A program made the translations under genes and the position numbers. A stretch of 64,000 nt of DNA, from assembly GCF_018130545.1 (NCBI RefSeq), contig NZ_JAFCKF010000006.1, positions 248,001-312,000 of the forward strand. The letters run 5' to 3'. Below, one piece after another: positions 25,323 to 33,594 of this stretch. Source of the stretch: Bradyrhizobium tropiciagri (GTDB lineage: Bacteria; Pseudomonadota; Alphaproteobacteria; Rhizobiales; Xanthobacteraceae). The notes below the pieces were generated by a model. It saw nothing but the letters and a program-made list of their open reading frames with translations. It was not told the origin of the DNA and searched no databases. How positions within the stretch are numbered: the first letter of the stretch is position 1; each line of letters starts with the position of its first letter.

Positions 25323-26075
25323 ATGTTCGACGCCGCCGTCAAGGCGCTTTCGCAAATCCTGTCGCCGCCGATGCGCAGCATCCTGTGGCGCTCGATCGGG
25401 CTTGCGCTGGTGCTGATCACCGTGCTGGCAATCGGGTTGCAGCGGCTGCTGAGCTGGCTTGCCGACACCGGCGAGGTCTGGGCCGAAGGCATGCTCGGCC
25501 CCAACTTCCATTCCACGCTGCACGTACTGTCGTGGGTCATCTCGATCTCGGCCGGCCTCGGCGTCGTGCTCGGCGGCATCTTCCTGATGCCGGCGATCAC
25601 CTCGCTGGTGGCGAGCCTGTTTGTCGATGACGTCGCCGACCACGTCGAGCGCGAGCATTATCCGGCCGATCATCCCGGCACCGCACTGCCGGTCACGCTC
25701 GCGACCATTGAGGGCGTCAAGACCGCGCTGCTCACGATCCTGGTCTATCTGGTCGCGCTGCCGTTCGTGCTGTTCGCAGGCGCAGGCTTCATCATCTTCT
25801 TCATCGCGACCGCCTGGCTGCTCGGCCGCGAATACTTCGAGCTCGCGGCAATGCGGTTCCGCTCGCCTGATGATGCCAAGGCGATGCGCAAGGAGAACGC
25901 GGCGACCGTGTTCACCGCCGGCCTGTTCATCGCGGCCTTCGTCTCGATCCCGATCGTCAATCTGGCGACGCCGCTGTTCGGCATGGCTTTCATGGTCCAC
26001 ATGTACAAGCGGCTGTCGGGCCCGCGCCGCGAATTGATCGAGCCGGCGCGGCGAAGCAACGTCCGGTCCGTCTAG
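25323..26075 (+). CDS. EI24/CysZ-like integral membrane protein
   Basis: A 250-residue membrane protein with about four to five hydrophobic helices (ILWRSIGLALVLITVLAIGL, VISISAGLGVVLGGIFLMPA, ALLTILVYLVALPFVLFAGA, TVFTAGLFIAAFVSIPIVNL). The ALPFVLFAGAGFIIFFIATAWLLGREYFELAAMR region, in pieces, is the typical core of the EI24 domain family that includes the sulfate permease CysZ. No cys genes are nearby, so sulfate transport is only a family-based possibility. It converges with the DHA2 pump gene; their stop codons share CTAG. Confidence 0.78.
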   Translation: MFDAAVKALSQILSPPMRSILWRSIGLALVLITVLAIGLQRLLSWLADTGEVWAEGMLGPNFHSTLHVLSWVISISAGLGVVLGGIFLMPAITSLVASLFVDDVADHVEREHYPADHPGTALPVTLATIEGVKTALLTILVYLVALPFVLFAGAGFIIFFIATAWLLGREYFELAAMRFRSPDDAKAMRKENAATVFTAGLFIAAFVSIPIVNLATPLFGMAFMVHMYKRLSGPRRELIEPARRSNVRSV

Positions 26076-27640
26076 GGTCCGTCCGGTGGCACCTGCAGTG
26101 ATGCGGGCGCACGGTCGCGTGCGAATGGCACCAGAAGCAATCCGACGATCGCGACGCAGGCAAGCATCGCCCATGCCTCGTTGACGGTGAGCGCGAGCGA
26201 TGCTCGCTCCACCAGTGACCGAATGAACACCACCGTGGCATCGTCCGGCGGCCCCGGCAGACGGTTGATCAGCAACATCGGATCGAGCCCGATCGCTTGC
26301 GCCGCGCTGACGTCGCCCGCCAGCAGGCGTGCACGAAAATCCTCGCCATAGATCGGGCTGCGGCCGTAGAGGATGGTGTCGATCAAGGCGATCCCGATCG
26401 CGCCCCCCAGATTGCGCATCAGATTGAACAACCCGCTGGCGTCGGCAACCTCCGCCTCCGGCAGGGTGCCCAAGGCAATGCGTGTCGGCGGCAGCAAACA
26501 GAACATGATCGCGACGCCGCGCACGATCTGCGGCCAGAACATCTCGCCGAAATCAGCTGTACGCGGCTGAAATGCGCTCAATCCGAGACCGAGCGCGAAT
26601 AAGGCAAAGCCTGTAGCAGTCAACGAAAGCGCACCTAGGCGGCTCTCAAGGATTGCCGCAAGCGGCGCGGCGACGAGCTGCGCAACCCCCGTGACCAGCA
26701 TGATGGTGCCGATCTCGAAGGCATCATGGCGGCGGACGAAGCCGAGGAACACCGGCATCAGGTAGGTCGATCCATAGAGGCCGACACCGAGGCAAAAACT
26801 CAACGCACAACCGACCGCGAACGAACGCCGCCTAAACAAGGTCAGTCGCGCGATCGGATGCGCCGCACGGAGCGTCCGCCGGATCAGCAGCGCCATCCCG
26901 GCCATGCTGCCGATCAGCAAGCTCAGACAAAGCATCGAGAACCAGCCGCGTTGCGGCGCTTCCTTCAGCCCCATCATGAAGCTTGCGAGCGCGGCTGCGA
27001 GCAGGACAAGCGAGCATTTGTCCAGTCTGGCGAATGCGCTGAGATTCACGCCCTCCTTCGGAAGCAGCAACGGCGTGATCGAGGCGGCAATCGCTCCCGG
27101 AACCAGATTGATCAGGAACAACCAGGGCCACGACCAGGTCTGCGTGATCCAGCCGCCGACGAACGGTCCAACGGTCGGCGCGAGCACCGCGACGACGCCA
27201 CCGACCGTGGTCGCGACCGCATGGAGCCGTGGCGGAAACAGCACGAATACTGCCGAGAACACCGCGGGGATCAGGACGCCGCCGGAAAATCCCTGCAGTA
27301 CGCGGAACACGAGCAGCACCGCAAAGCCGCCGCTGAAGGCGCACGCGACCGAGGCTATGGTGAACAGGCTCACGGCGATCGTGAACAGCCAGCGCAGCGA
27401 CAGCACATGGGTGAACAGTCCGGTCAGCGGGATCGCGATCACCTCCGCGATCAGATAGGCGGTCTGGATCCAGCTCATCGCGGAAGGCGAGATCGCAAGC
27501 GCACGCTGGATCGTCGGCAACGAGGTCGCGACGACCTGGATGTCGAGGATCGCCATGAACATGCCAAGGCACATCAGGAGGAAGCCGGCCCAAATCGCGG
27601 CCGATGGACGATCGGTTCGATGCTCCGCCCCGTCGCTCAT
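26072..27640 (-). CDS. DHA2-family MFS efflux pump (third gene of PKS operon)
   Basis: A 522-residue, 14-helix drug:proton antiporter of the EmrB/QacA type. It opens AAIWAGFLLMCLGMFMAILD, with the DHA2 signature IQVVATSLPTIQ in helix 1, then LIAEVIAIPLTGLFTH and LLVFRVLQGFSGGVLIPAVF (motif C-like). ATG 27640 overlaps the stop of the methyltransferase gene as ATGA, and that gene overlaps the PKS gene the same way, so the three are translationally coupled. It probably exports the modified polyketide or gives self-resistance. It ends in a stop shared with the convergent EI24 gene. Confidence 0.9.
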   Translation of the reverse strand: MSDGAEHRTDRPSAAIWAGFLLMCLGMFMAILDIQVVATSLPTIQRALAISPSAMSWIQTAYLIAEVIAIPLTGLFTHVLSLRWLFTIAVSLFTIASVACAFSGGFAVLLVFRVLQGFSGGVLIPAVFSAVFVLFPPRLHAVATTVGGVVAVLAPTVGPFVGGWITQTWSWPWLFLINLVPGAIAASITPLLLPKEGVNLSAFARLDKCSLVLLAAALASFMMGLKEAPQRGWFSMLCLSLLIGSMAGMALLIRRTLRAAHPIARLTLFRRRSFAVGCALSFCLGVGLYGSTYLMPVFLGFVRRHDAFEIGTIMLVTGVAQLVAAPLAAILESRLGALSLTATGFALFALGLGLSAFQPRTADFGEMFWPQIVRGVAIMFCLLPPTRIALGTLPEAEVADASGLFNLMRNLGGAIGIALIDTILYGRSPIYGEDFRARLLAGDVSAAQAIGLDPMLLINRLPGPPDDATVVFIRSLVERASLALTVNEAWAMLACVAIVGLLLVPFARDRAPASLQVPPDGP

Positions 27641-28149
27641 GGCGTGCTGATGCGCGGCCAGTCGGAAACGGAGAGCGCGCGGGTCTCGGCGCGAATTCGG
27701 ATTGCGAGCACCGCGAGATTGAGCACGGTGAAGATCAGCGCCAACGCGGGCAGATGCAGCGCGAGTGGGAGCAGAGCGATTTCGCCGACGACGACGGCGT
27801 AGTTCGGATGCGGGAAATATCGGTACGGCCCGGACGCCACCAGCGGCGCACCCGGCAACACGATGATCCGCGTGGTCCATCGCGGCCCGAGCGCGGCCAA
27901 GATCCACAGCCGCAAGCCCTGCAACATCACAAAGGCCGCCAGCGCCGCCAGGTTGACTTGCTGGTCGCGGCCCCAGATCCACAGCGCGATCAGCCAGCCG
28001 GCGTGAAGCAGCACGATGAGCGGGTAGTGATCGGCGCCGACCTCGATTGCACCCCGCGCCAGAAGCCGCTCCGTGTTACGGCGAGAGAGCACGAGCTCGC
28101 CGAGACGCTGCAGCGTGACCAGCGCAAGGATGACCGAGGCGAGGCTCAT
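27637..28149 (-). CDS. ICMT-family (BpsB-like) O-methyltransferase
   Basis: A 170-residue membrane methyltransferase of the isoprenylcysteine carboxyl methyltransferase family. It has three or more hydrophobic helices and the C-terminal SAM-binding core GPYRYFPHPNYAVVVGEI, with the conserved R, HPNY and E. In Bacillus subtilis a gene of this family (bpsB) next to a type III PKS (bpsA) methylates alkylpyrones, and the same pairing here suggests O-methylation of the PKS product. ATG 28149 overlaps the PKS stop (ATGA) and its own stop overlaps the DHA2 start, so expression is coupled across all three. Confidence 0.85.
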   Translation of the reverse strand: MSLASVILALVTLQRLGELVLSRRNTERLLARGAIEVGADHYPLIVLLHAGWLIALWIWGRDQQVNLAALAAFVMLQGLRLWILAALGPRWTTRIIVLPGAPLVASGPYRYFPHPNYAVVVGEIALLPLALHLPALALIFTVLNLAVLAIRIRAETRALSVSDWPRISTP

Positions 28150-29207
28150 GCCACGTTCCTCAGCACCACGCAGCTCAGCGTGAAGCCGGGCCCGAGCGCC
28201 GTAAGCAGCGAACGCTGTGGCAATCCCTTGGCGAGGGCGCGTTCGAGGACAAAGAGAACCGTCGGGGCCGACATGTTGCCGCAAGCCGCGATAACATCGC
28301 GTTCGTGATCGAGCGTGCCCTGATCGAGCGCGAGCGCCCGCTCCAGCGCGGTGATGACCTTGGAGCCGCCGGGATGGCAGAGAAAGCGATCGATGTCATC
28401 GGTCGTCAATTGCATCCGAGCGAGGATTTCGGCAACGGCCGGCCCAAGATGATCGCGGACGAAATCCGGAATGGTTCGTTGAAAGACGACGCCGAAGCCT
28501 TCCGGATCGACCGTCCATCCCATGATGTCGAGCGTATCCGGCCAGAGCTTTTCGCCGGCCGACTCGATTCGCGTTGTACCGCCGTCGCCGGCACGCAGCA
28601 CGATTGCGGCGGCGCCATCGCTGAACAGGCTGGCGGCAACGATGTTCGCCTTGGTCAGTTCATCGTGCCGGACCGCGAGCGTGCAGAGCTCGAGCGCAAC
28701 CAGCAGCACGTTCGCTCCGGGTTGCGCTTGCGCCAGCCGCGAGGCGATCGACAGGCCCGACACGCCGCCTGCGCAGCCCAGGCCGAACACCGGCACGCGC
28801 GACACATCCGTCCGCAAACCGAGCTTGCCAGCGACGCGCGCCTCCAGCGTCGGCGTCGCGATGCCCGTCGAGCACACCGTGACGACGACATCGATGTCGT
28901 TGCCGCTCAGATCAGCACGCGCAATCGCCTTGCGGGCGGCATCGACGAATAACGCCTCCGCGCCTTCGAGGAACGCCTGCGTCCGCTCCGGCCAACCGCG
29001 CCGTTCGAGGTACCATTCGATCGGCTTCACGCCATAGCGATGCTGAATGCCGGTGTTGGCGAACAGGCTGGAGAGCGTCTCGAACTCGGGATAGCGGTCG
29101 GCCAGGAGACCACGCGCGGCCTGCAGGACTTGTCCCTGATGGAATAGATGCGGTGGCACCGCCGTCGCCATGGAAACAAGCGCGGCCGTCTGCTTGATCT
29201 CGGTCAT
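28146..29207 (-). CDS. Type III polyketide synthase (chalcone/stilbene synthase-like)
   Basis: A 353-residue homodimeric ketosynthase that extends an acyl-CoA starter with malonyl-CoA and cyclises it, typically to alkylpyrones or alkylresorcinols in bacteria. The full catalytic triad is present: Cys145 in FGLGCAGG, His278 in FLCHPGG and Asn311 in ACGNMSAP. LFANTGIQHRYGVKPIEWY is a family segment. ATG 29207 follows GGAG at 5 nt; the longer upstream frame lacks homology. The methyltransferase and a DHA2 pump follow without gaps; a second DHA2 pump and HlyD adaptor lie upstream. Starter unit cannot be read from sequence. Confidence 0.92.
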   Translation of the reverse strand: MTEIKQTAALVSMATAVPPHLFHQGQVLQAARGLLADRYPEFETLSSLFANTGIQHRYGVKPIEWYLERRGWPERTQAFLEGAEALFVDAARKAIARADLSGNDIDVVVTVCSTGIATPTLEARVAGKLGLRTDVSRVPVFGLGCAGGVSGLSIASRLAQAQPGANVLLVALELCTLAVRHDELTKANIVAASLFSDGAAAIVLRAGDGGTTRIESAGEKLWPDTLDIMGWTVDPEGFGVVFQRTIPDFVRDHLGPAVAEILARMQLTTDDIDRFLCHPGGSKVITALERALALDQGTLDHERDVIAACGNMSAPTVLFVLERALAKGLPQRSLLTALGPGFTLSCVVLRNVA

Positions 29208-29259
29208 CGTGGCTCCAGTTCCCCCGGTTGTGGAACCACGCGATGTGCAAAATATTTCA

Positions 29260-29274
29260 GATGTCCGCGACATC
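29260..29274. promoter_or_regulatory. Dyad upstream of the PKS operon, candidate operator
   Basis: GATGTC-CGC-GACATC is a perfect 6-3-6 dyad, 53 nt upstream of the PKS start codon, in the 116-nt gap after the upstream DHA2 gene. It could be a dimeric regulator's site allowing separate control of the PKS genes. No regulator gene is adjacent. Confidence 0.33.
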
Positions 29275-29323
29275 AGTCGCGCGCCGCATTCACTATAAAT
29301 TGACCCAATCTGTGGGGCGCCCG

Positions 29324-30952
29324 TCAGGAAGCTGCGACGTCTCGCTTGCGTAGCACGTTCTTCAAAAGGCCGAACGGCACTGGCGACAGCGGACCTTGCG
29401 GCGCGCGCGTAATCAAGGCGACCAAGAATAACGCAAGGATCGCGAGCCAGAAGCACAGCCAGAAGCCGTCGATATAGGCGAGCGTATTGGCCTCGCGCTG
29501 CACCAGCGCCGCGAGCGTTCCGACGGCCCGGCCCATCGCCGCCCCGATGCCGTGGCCGGAGAATTCACCCGCCAGCCGCTTCAGCAGGTTCACGACGTCG
29601 ACATCGCCGTTCCGGACGTGCTGTCCGAGATAGTTCGAATGGATCTGCTCGCGGACGCGCAGCCAGGTGCCCATCAATGCGATGCCGAATTCGGCGCCGC
29701 CGAGCCGCATGATCTGGATATAGGCCGCGAACGCCGTGGCCCGCGACGGATCGGAATTCGCCAGCGCCATGATGATGATCGGCAGCAGCGTGAAGGCCTG
29801 GCCGACCGACGTCAGCAGCACGATGCCGACGAAGTCCTCGCGCGCCCAGACATGACTCAACTGGGTGCCCCAGAGATTGGCTGCCGCGAACGCCGAGAAG
29901 CCGAGCACCACGACGATGCGCGGATCGAGATGGCGGAGCAGCAGGATCGAGACCGGCACCAGCACGAACATCGGCAGCGCGCCATAGGTGAACAGCAGCA
30001 CGCCCGACTGCTCCGGCCGCAGCGCACCGACGCTGCCGAGGAAATTCGGCACCAGCGACGAATTCGACAGGCTGGTCAGCGTGTACAGCAGGATGATGAC
30101 CAACGAGAGTCCGATATTGCGTGAGAACAGCACGTTGAAATGCGCCCAGGGGCGCCGCGCAACCATTTCGTTGATCATGAATCCGATGATCAGGACCCCG
30201 CCCGCGATCAGCAGCGCCATCACGGTGCCCGACGACAGCCAGTCCAGTCGGTTGCCCTGATCGAGCCCGGCATAGACCATCGACACCCCGGCGCCGAGCA
30301 GCAGCATACCGCCCCAATCGGCGTGGTGCAGCAGGTCGCGATTGACCGGCTCCTTCGGGGTACCGAGATAGACCATCAATCCCATCAGCGGCGCGATCAC
30401 CGCGCCCTGCCAATACAGCCACTGCCAGCCGAGGTGATCGACATAGAAACCGACCAGCGAGCTCGACGAGTCCAGCGCGAAGCCGACGCGGATCGAGTAC
30501 ATCGCGATCCCCGGCAGCCACCAGCGGATCGGCAAATTGCGCAGGATGATCATCAAGGTCGCCGGCACGAAGGTGCCGAGCAGCATGCCATGCGCGATGC
30601 TGAGTGCGATCAACGCCGTGTAGTCGCGCACGAACGGGATGATCAACGAGATCACCGCATAGACCAGGCTCGGAATGCCGAGCACGCGCCGCAGGCCGAA
30701 CACGGTGGCGAGCCAGGCCACTGCCGGAGCGATGAAGATCTGTGAGCCGATCGCAGCTGTCGAGAGCCAGGCGCCCTCGTCGAAGGTCAGCGAGAACGCG
30801 CCGCGCAAATCGGGCAGCCCGACTGAAGTCAGGCGGCTGTCGAAATTCGCCAGGAACGCACCGAGCAGCACGGCGACGACGGCGAACAGCGGATAGCGCG
30901 CGACGTCGCCGCGCGAGATCGGACCGCGGTCGCGGTCGTCACTTTCCGCCAT
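29324..30952 (-). CDS. DHA2-family MFS efflux pump (EmrB-like)
   Basis: A 542-residue, 14-helix exporter. It starts RYPLFAVVAVLLGAFLANFD, with helix 1 ending in the DHA2-like SRLTSVGLPDLRGAF, and contains DEGAWLSTAAIGSQIF typical of EmrB proteins. Its start overlaps the end of the HlyD-like adaptor gene by 14 nt, so the two form the inner-membrane pump and periplasmic adaptor of a tripartite efflux system; the outer-membrane channel would be encoded elsewhere. It lies 116 nt upstream of the PKS operon on the same strand, suggesting export of the polyketide. Confidence 0.9.
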   Translation of the reverse strand: MAESDDRDRGPISRGDVARYPLFAVVAVLLGAFLANFDSRLTSVGLPDLRGAFSLTFDEGAWLSTAAIGSQIFIAPAVAWLATVFGLRRVLGIPSLVYAVISLIIPFVRDYTALIALSIAHGMLLGTFVPATLMIILRNLPIRWWLPGIAMYSIRVGFALDSSSSLVGFYVDHLGWQWLYWQGAVIAPLMGLMVYLGTPKEPVNRDLLHHADWGGMLLLGAGVSMVYAGLDQGNRLDWLSSGTVMALLIAGGVLIIGFMINEMVARRPWAHFNVLFSRNIGLSLVIILLYTLTSLSNSSLVPNFLGSVGALRPEQSGVLLFTYGALPMFVLVPVSILLLRHLDPRIVVVLGFSAFAAANLWGTQLSHVWAREDFVGIVLLTSVGQAFTLLPIIIMALANSDPSRATAFAAYIQIMRLGGAEFGIALMGTWLRVREQIHSNYLGQHVRNGDVDVVNLLKRLAGEFSGHGIGAAMGRAVGTLAALVQREANTLAYIDGFWLCFWLAILALFLVALITRAPQGPLSPVPFGLLKNVLRKRDVAAS

Positions 30953-32084
30953 TGGCGACCGCCTCGCCGGTGTTGATCCGCGTCACCACCGACATGCCCG
31001 GCAGCAGGCGGTCGAGCAGCGGCTGGCCCTTGTCGAACTGGATGCGCACCGGGATGCGCTGCACCACCTTGGTGAAATTGCCGGTGGCGTTGTCGGGCGG
31101 TAGCAGCGCGAATTGCGATCCGCTGGCCGGCGCGATGCGCTCGACGACGCCGCGCAGCCTCTGGCCCGAGAATGTATCCACCGTGACCTCGACCGGCTGA
31201 CCCGGCCTGACGTTGGTCAGCTGGGTCTCCTTGTAGTTGGCGATCACATAGACATTCGGCAGCGGCACGACATTGACCAGATTGGTGCCGATGTTGACGT
31301 AGTCGCCCGGCTGTACCTGGCGTTCGCCGGTGACGCCGTCGAATGGTGCTGCGATCCTGGTGTAGCCGAGCTTGAGCTTGGCCGACGCCAGCAGCGCCTT
31401 GGCGGCGTCGAGATCGGCGGCGCGCTGCTTCTTGGTGCCTTGCAGGACCTCGAGCTGATGGCGCTGCGCTGCGATCACCGCGCGGCTGGCCTTCACGTCG
31501 GCCTCGGCCTTGGCGTAGGATGCGGTCGCCTGCTCGAGCCGCTGCCGCGTGCCGGCATCGGTTTGCGACAGCGACTGCTGACGCTCCTCCTCCTGCTTTG
31601 CCAGAGTCTGCTGCGCCTCCGCGGATAGCCGCGAGGCCTCGGCCTGCGCGATCGTCGCATATTGCAGCTCGACCTGGTTGTTGAGGTTGTCGAGCGCGGC
31701 CTGCGCACCGACCACGCCGGCCTCGGCCTGTGCGACCTGCGCCTGATAATCGGCCGGATCGATCTGTACCAGCAGATCGCCGGCCTTGACGCGCTGGAAA
31801 TCGGAGATGGCGACCGTGAGCACTTCGCCGGAGACGCGGCTGCTGAGCTGGGTCAGCTCGGCACGCACATAGGCATCATCGGTGGTCTGGATCGTGGCGC
31901 TGCCGACCCATGCGTTCCAGCGGCTGGTCGCGATCGCAACGAACACAAGCGCGACGAGCACTGCAAACAGCGGGATCGCGAAGCGGCCCCAAAAGCTGCT
32001 GGCCGCGGGCTTGGCTGGCGCTGCCGCCGGAATGGGCGCGGTCTGGCTGGCTGGTGACGGACCGTCTTGAACCTGCTCTGCCAC
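30939..32084 (-). CDS. HlyD/EmrA-family membrane fusion protein
   Basis: A 381-residue periplasmic adaptor. An N-terminal cytoplasmic Pro/Ala-rich stretch is followed by one membrane anchor (FAIPLFAVLVALVFVAIATS), the first lipoyl half (TTDDAYVRAELTQLSSRVSG, then VKAGDLLVQIDPADYQAQV), a long alpha-helical coiled-coil hairpin of roughly 110 residues, the second lipoyl half (YTRIAAPFDGVTGERQVQPG) and a beta-barrel domain. GTG 32084 follows GAGGAG at 6 nt and fits the homologous start; the longer frame does not. It works with the DHA2 pump whose gene overlaps its end. Confidence 0.9.
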   Translation of the reverse strand: MAEQVQDGPSPASQTAPIPAAAPAKPAASSFWGRFAIPLFAVLVALVFVAIATSRWNAWVGSATIQTTDDAYVRAELTQLSSRVSGEVLTVAISDFQRVKAGDLLVQIDPADYQAQVAQAEAGVVGAQAALDNLNNQVELQYATIAQAEASRLSAEAQQTLAKQEEERQQSLSQTDAGTRQRLEQATASYAKAEADVKASRAVIAAQRHQLEVLQGTKKQRAADLDAAKALLASAKLKLGYTRIAAPFDGVTGERQVQPGDYVNIGTNLVNVVPLPNVYVIANYKETQLTNVRPGQPVEVTVDTFSGQRLRGVVERIAPASGSQFALLPPDNATGNFTKVVQRIPVRIQFDKGQPLLDRLLPGMSVVTRINTGEAVANGGK

Positions 32085-32143
32085 ACCACACTCCTCAATC
32101 AAAACGCCGAACGAACCTAGTAGCACATCATGACGATCGTGCC

Positions 32144-32920
32144 TCAGACGGTCTTCTCCGGCCACCGGCAAAGATCGTTGATCAGACACACTTCGCAACG
32201 CGGCCCGCGCGCGAGGCAGGTGTAGCGGCCATGCAGGATCAGCCAGTGATGGGCGTGCAGCATGAACTCGGTCGGGATCACCTTCTCCAGTCCGAGCTCG
32301 ACCTCGAGCGGCGTCTTGCCGGGTGCGAGACCGGTGCGGTTGCCGACCCGGAACACATGGGTGTCGACCGCCATCGTGTGTTCGCCGAACGCCATGTTGA
32401 GCACGACATTCGCGGTCTTGCGCCCGGCACCGGGCAGTGACTCGATTTCAGCGCGGGTGCGCGGCACCTCGCTGCCGAATTCGGCGATCAGTTTCTCGGA
32501 AAGCGCGATGACGTTCTTGGCCTTGTTGCGATAGAGCCCGATGGTCTTGATGTAGTCGCGCACTTTGTCTTCGCCGAGCTCAAGCATCTTCTGCGGCGTG
32601 TCAGCGATCGCGAACAGCGCCCGCGTCGCCTTGTTGACGCCGGCGTCGGTTGCCTGCGCCGACAGCACCACCGCAACGAGCAGCGTGTAGGGGTTGAGAT
32701 GCTCGAGCTCGCCCTTTGGCTCGGGATTGGCTTTGCGGAACCGATCGAAGGCCTCGTAGACCTCCGCCGCCGTCCAAGGTTTCGGTTTCGCGGCCTTCTT
32801 GGTGGTCGGCTGCTTTGCCGCGCGTTTGGCCGGGGGCTTGGCCGCTTTCGCGGCCTTCTTCTTCGGAGCGGACCGAACACTTGACGTGCCGGCGCGTTGT
32901 GAGCGGATGATTTTGGCCAT
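32144..32920 (-). CDS. nth: Endonuclease III with basic N-terminal tail
   Basis: A 258-residue base-excision-repair glycosylase/AP lyase that removes oxidised pyrimidines. The core has the helix-hairpin-helix LPGAGRKTANVVLN with the catalytic Lys, the catalytic Asp in AVDTHVFRV, and the [4Fe-4S] ligands spaced C-x6-C-x2-C-x5-C (CLARGPRCEVCLINDLC). Residues 1-48 are an unusual Lys/Ala/Pro-rich extension resembling the tail of histone H1, likely disordered and DNA-binding. ATG 32920 leaves this tail intact; removing it would still leave a full-length enzyme. It is divergent from the DUF2244 gene, 22 nt away. Confidence 0.94.
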   Translation of the reverse strand: MAKIIRSQRAGTSSVRSAPKKKAAKAAKPPAKRAAKQPTTKKAAKPKPWTAAEVYEAFDRFRKANPEPKGELEHLNPYTLLVAVVLSAQATDAGVNKATRALFAIADTPQKMLELGEDKVRDYIKTIGLYRNKAKNVIALSEKLIAEFGSEVPRTRAEIESLPGAGRKTANVVLNMAFGEHTMAVDTHVFRVGNRTGLAPGKTPLEVELGLEKVIPTEFMLHAHHWLILHGRYTCLARGPRCEVCLINDLCRWPEKTV

Positions 32921-32942
32921 GAACGGGATATACTGATACGTC

Positions 32943-33503
32943 ATGACCGCAGGCAACGACTTTGATCCGAGCGACGGCCTCGGGGCCAACGGCCTCGAGA
33001 CGGATGCGCTTGAGGCGGAGCCGAAGCTGTTCTCGGCGCTGCTGACGCCGCACCGCTCACTGAACCGCAGCGGCTTCATCGTGCTGATGTCGTTCGTCAC
33101 CGTGATCAGCTTCATCGCCGGCGCGGTGTTCTGGTGGCTCGGCGCCTGGCCGATCTTCGGCTTCTTCGGCCTCGACGTGCTGGTGATCTACTGGGCGTTC
33201 AAGGTGAATTTCCGTAGCGCCAAAGCGAGCGAGGAGATTACCGTGACGCCGTCGGAACTGCGGGTGCGCAGGATCAGCCACCGCGGCCACGTCGTCGAAT
33301 GGGTGCTCAATCCGCTCTGGGTGCGGTTCGAGCAGATCTCGCATGAGGAGTTCGGCATCGAGCGGCTTTATCTGGTGTCCCGGGGCCGCCGGGTCAGCGT
33401 CGGCAGCTTCCTGAGCCCGGACGAAAAGGCTAGCTTCTCCAAAGCCTTGAACGCTGCCTTGAACGCAGCGAAACGCGGGCCCACCTACAACCCAATTGCT
33501 TGA
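32943..33503 (+). CDS. DUF2244 domain-containing membrane protein
   Basis: A 186-residue protein with two adjacent transmembrane helices (IVLMSFVTVISFIAGAVFWW and WPIFGFFGLDVLVIYWAFK), then a soluble C-terminal domain (SEEITVTPSELRVRRISHRG, WVLNPLWVRFEQ, LYLVSRGRRVSVGSFLSPDE). The first Ser/Arg-containing segment LTPHRSLNRSGF and the whole layout fit the alphaproteobacterial DUF2244 family, which has no known function. It is divergent from nth by 22 nt, so their promoters must overlap or lie inside each other's coding region. A palindromic repeat begins 16 nt after the stop. Confidence 0.85.
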   Translation: MTAGNDFDPSDGLGANGLETDALEAEPKLFSALLTPHRSLNRSGFIVLMSFVTVISFIAGAVFWWLGAWPIFGFFGLDVLVIYWAFKVNFRSAKASEEITVTPSELRVRRISHRGHVVEWVLNPLWVRFEQISHEEFGIERLYLVSRGRRVSVGSFLSPDEKASFSKALNAALNAAKRGPTYNPIA

Positions 33504-33519
33504 TCGAGCTTATTTTTGA

Positions 33520-33564
33520 GCATGATCTTGCCGGAAAACCGGTCCCCACTTTTCCGGATCATGC
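33520..33564. repeat. GCATGATC...GATCATGC palindromic repeat, complete copy
   Basis: GCATGATCTTGCCGGAAAAC and ACTTTTCCGGATCATGC form the two arms around CGGTCCCC. It is the best-preserved member of the family also seen at 25179-25222, 37949-37993 and 22529-22570. It separates the DUF2244 gene from the MGMT gene on the same strand. Confidence 0.85.
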
Positions 33565-33594
33565 TTGTCAGAAATCGGGTGGTTTGGACGCGAC

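Noticed and set aside
30140-30745. Arg/Gln/Asp-rich plus-strand frame inside the DHA2 gene
   Set aside because: Antisense shadow of a 14-helix membrane protein; low-complexity polar sequence with no start signal.
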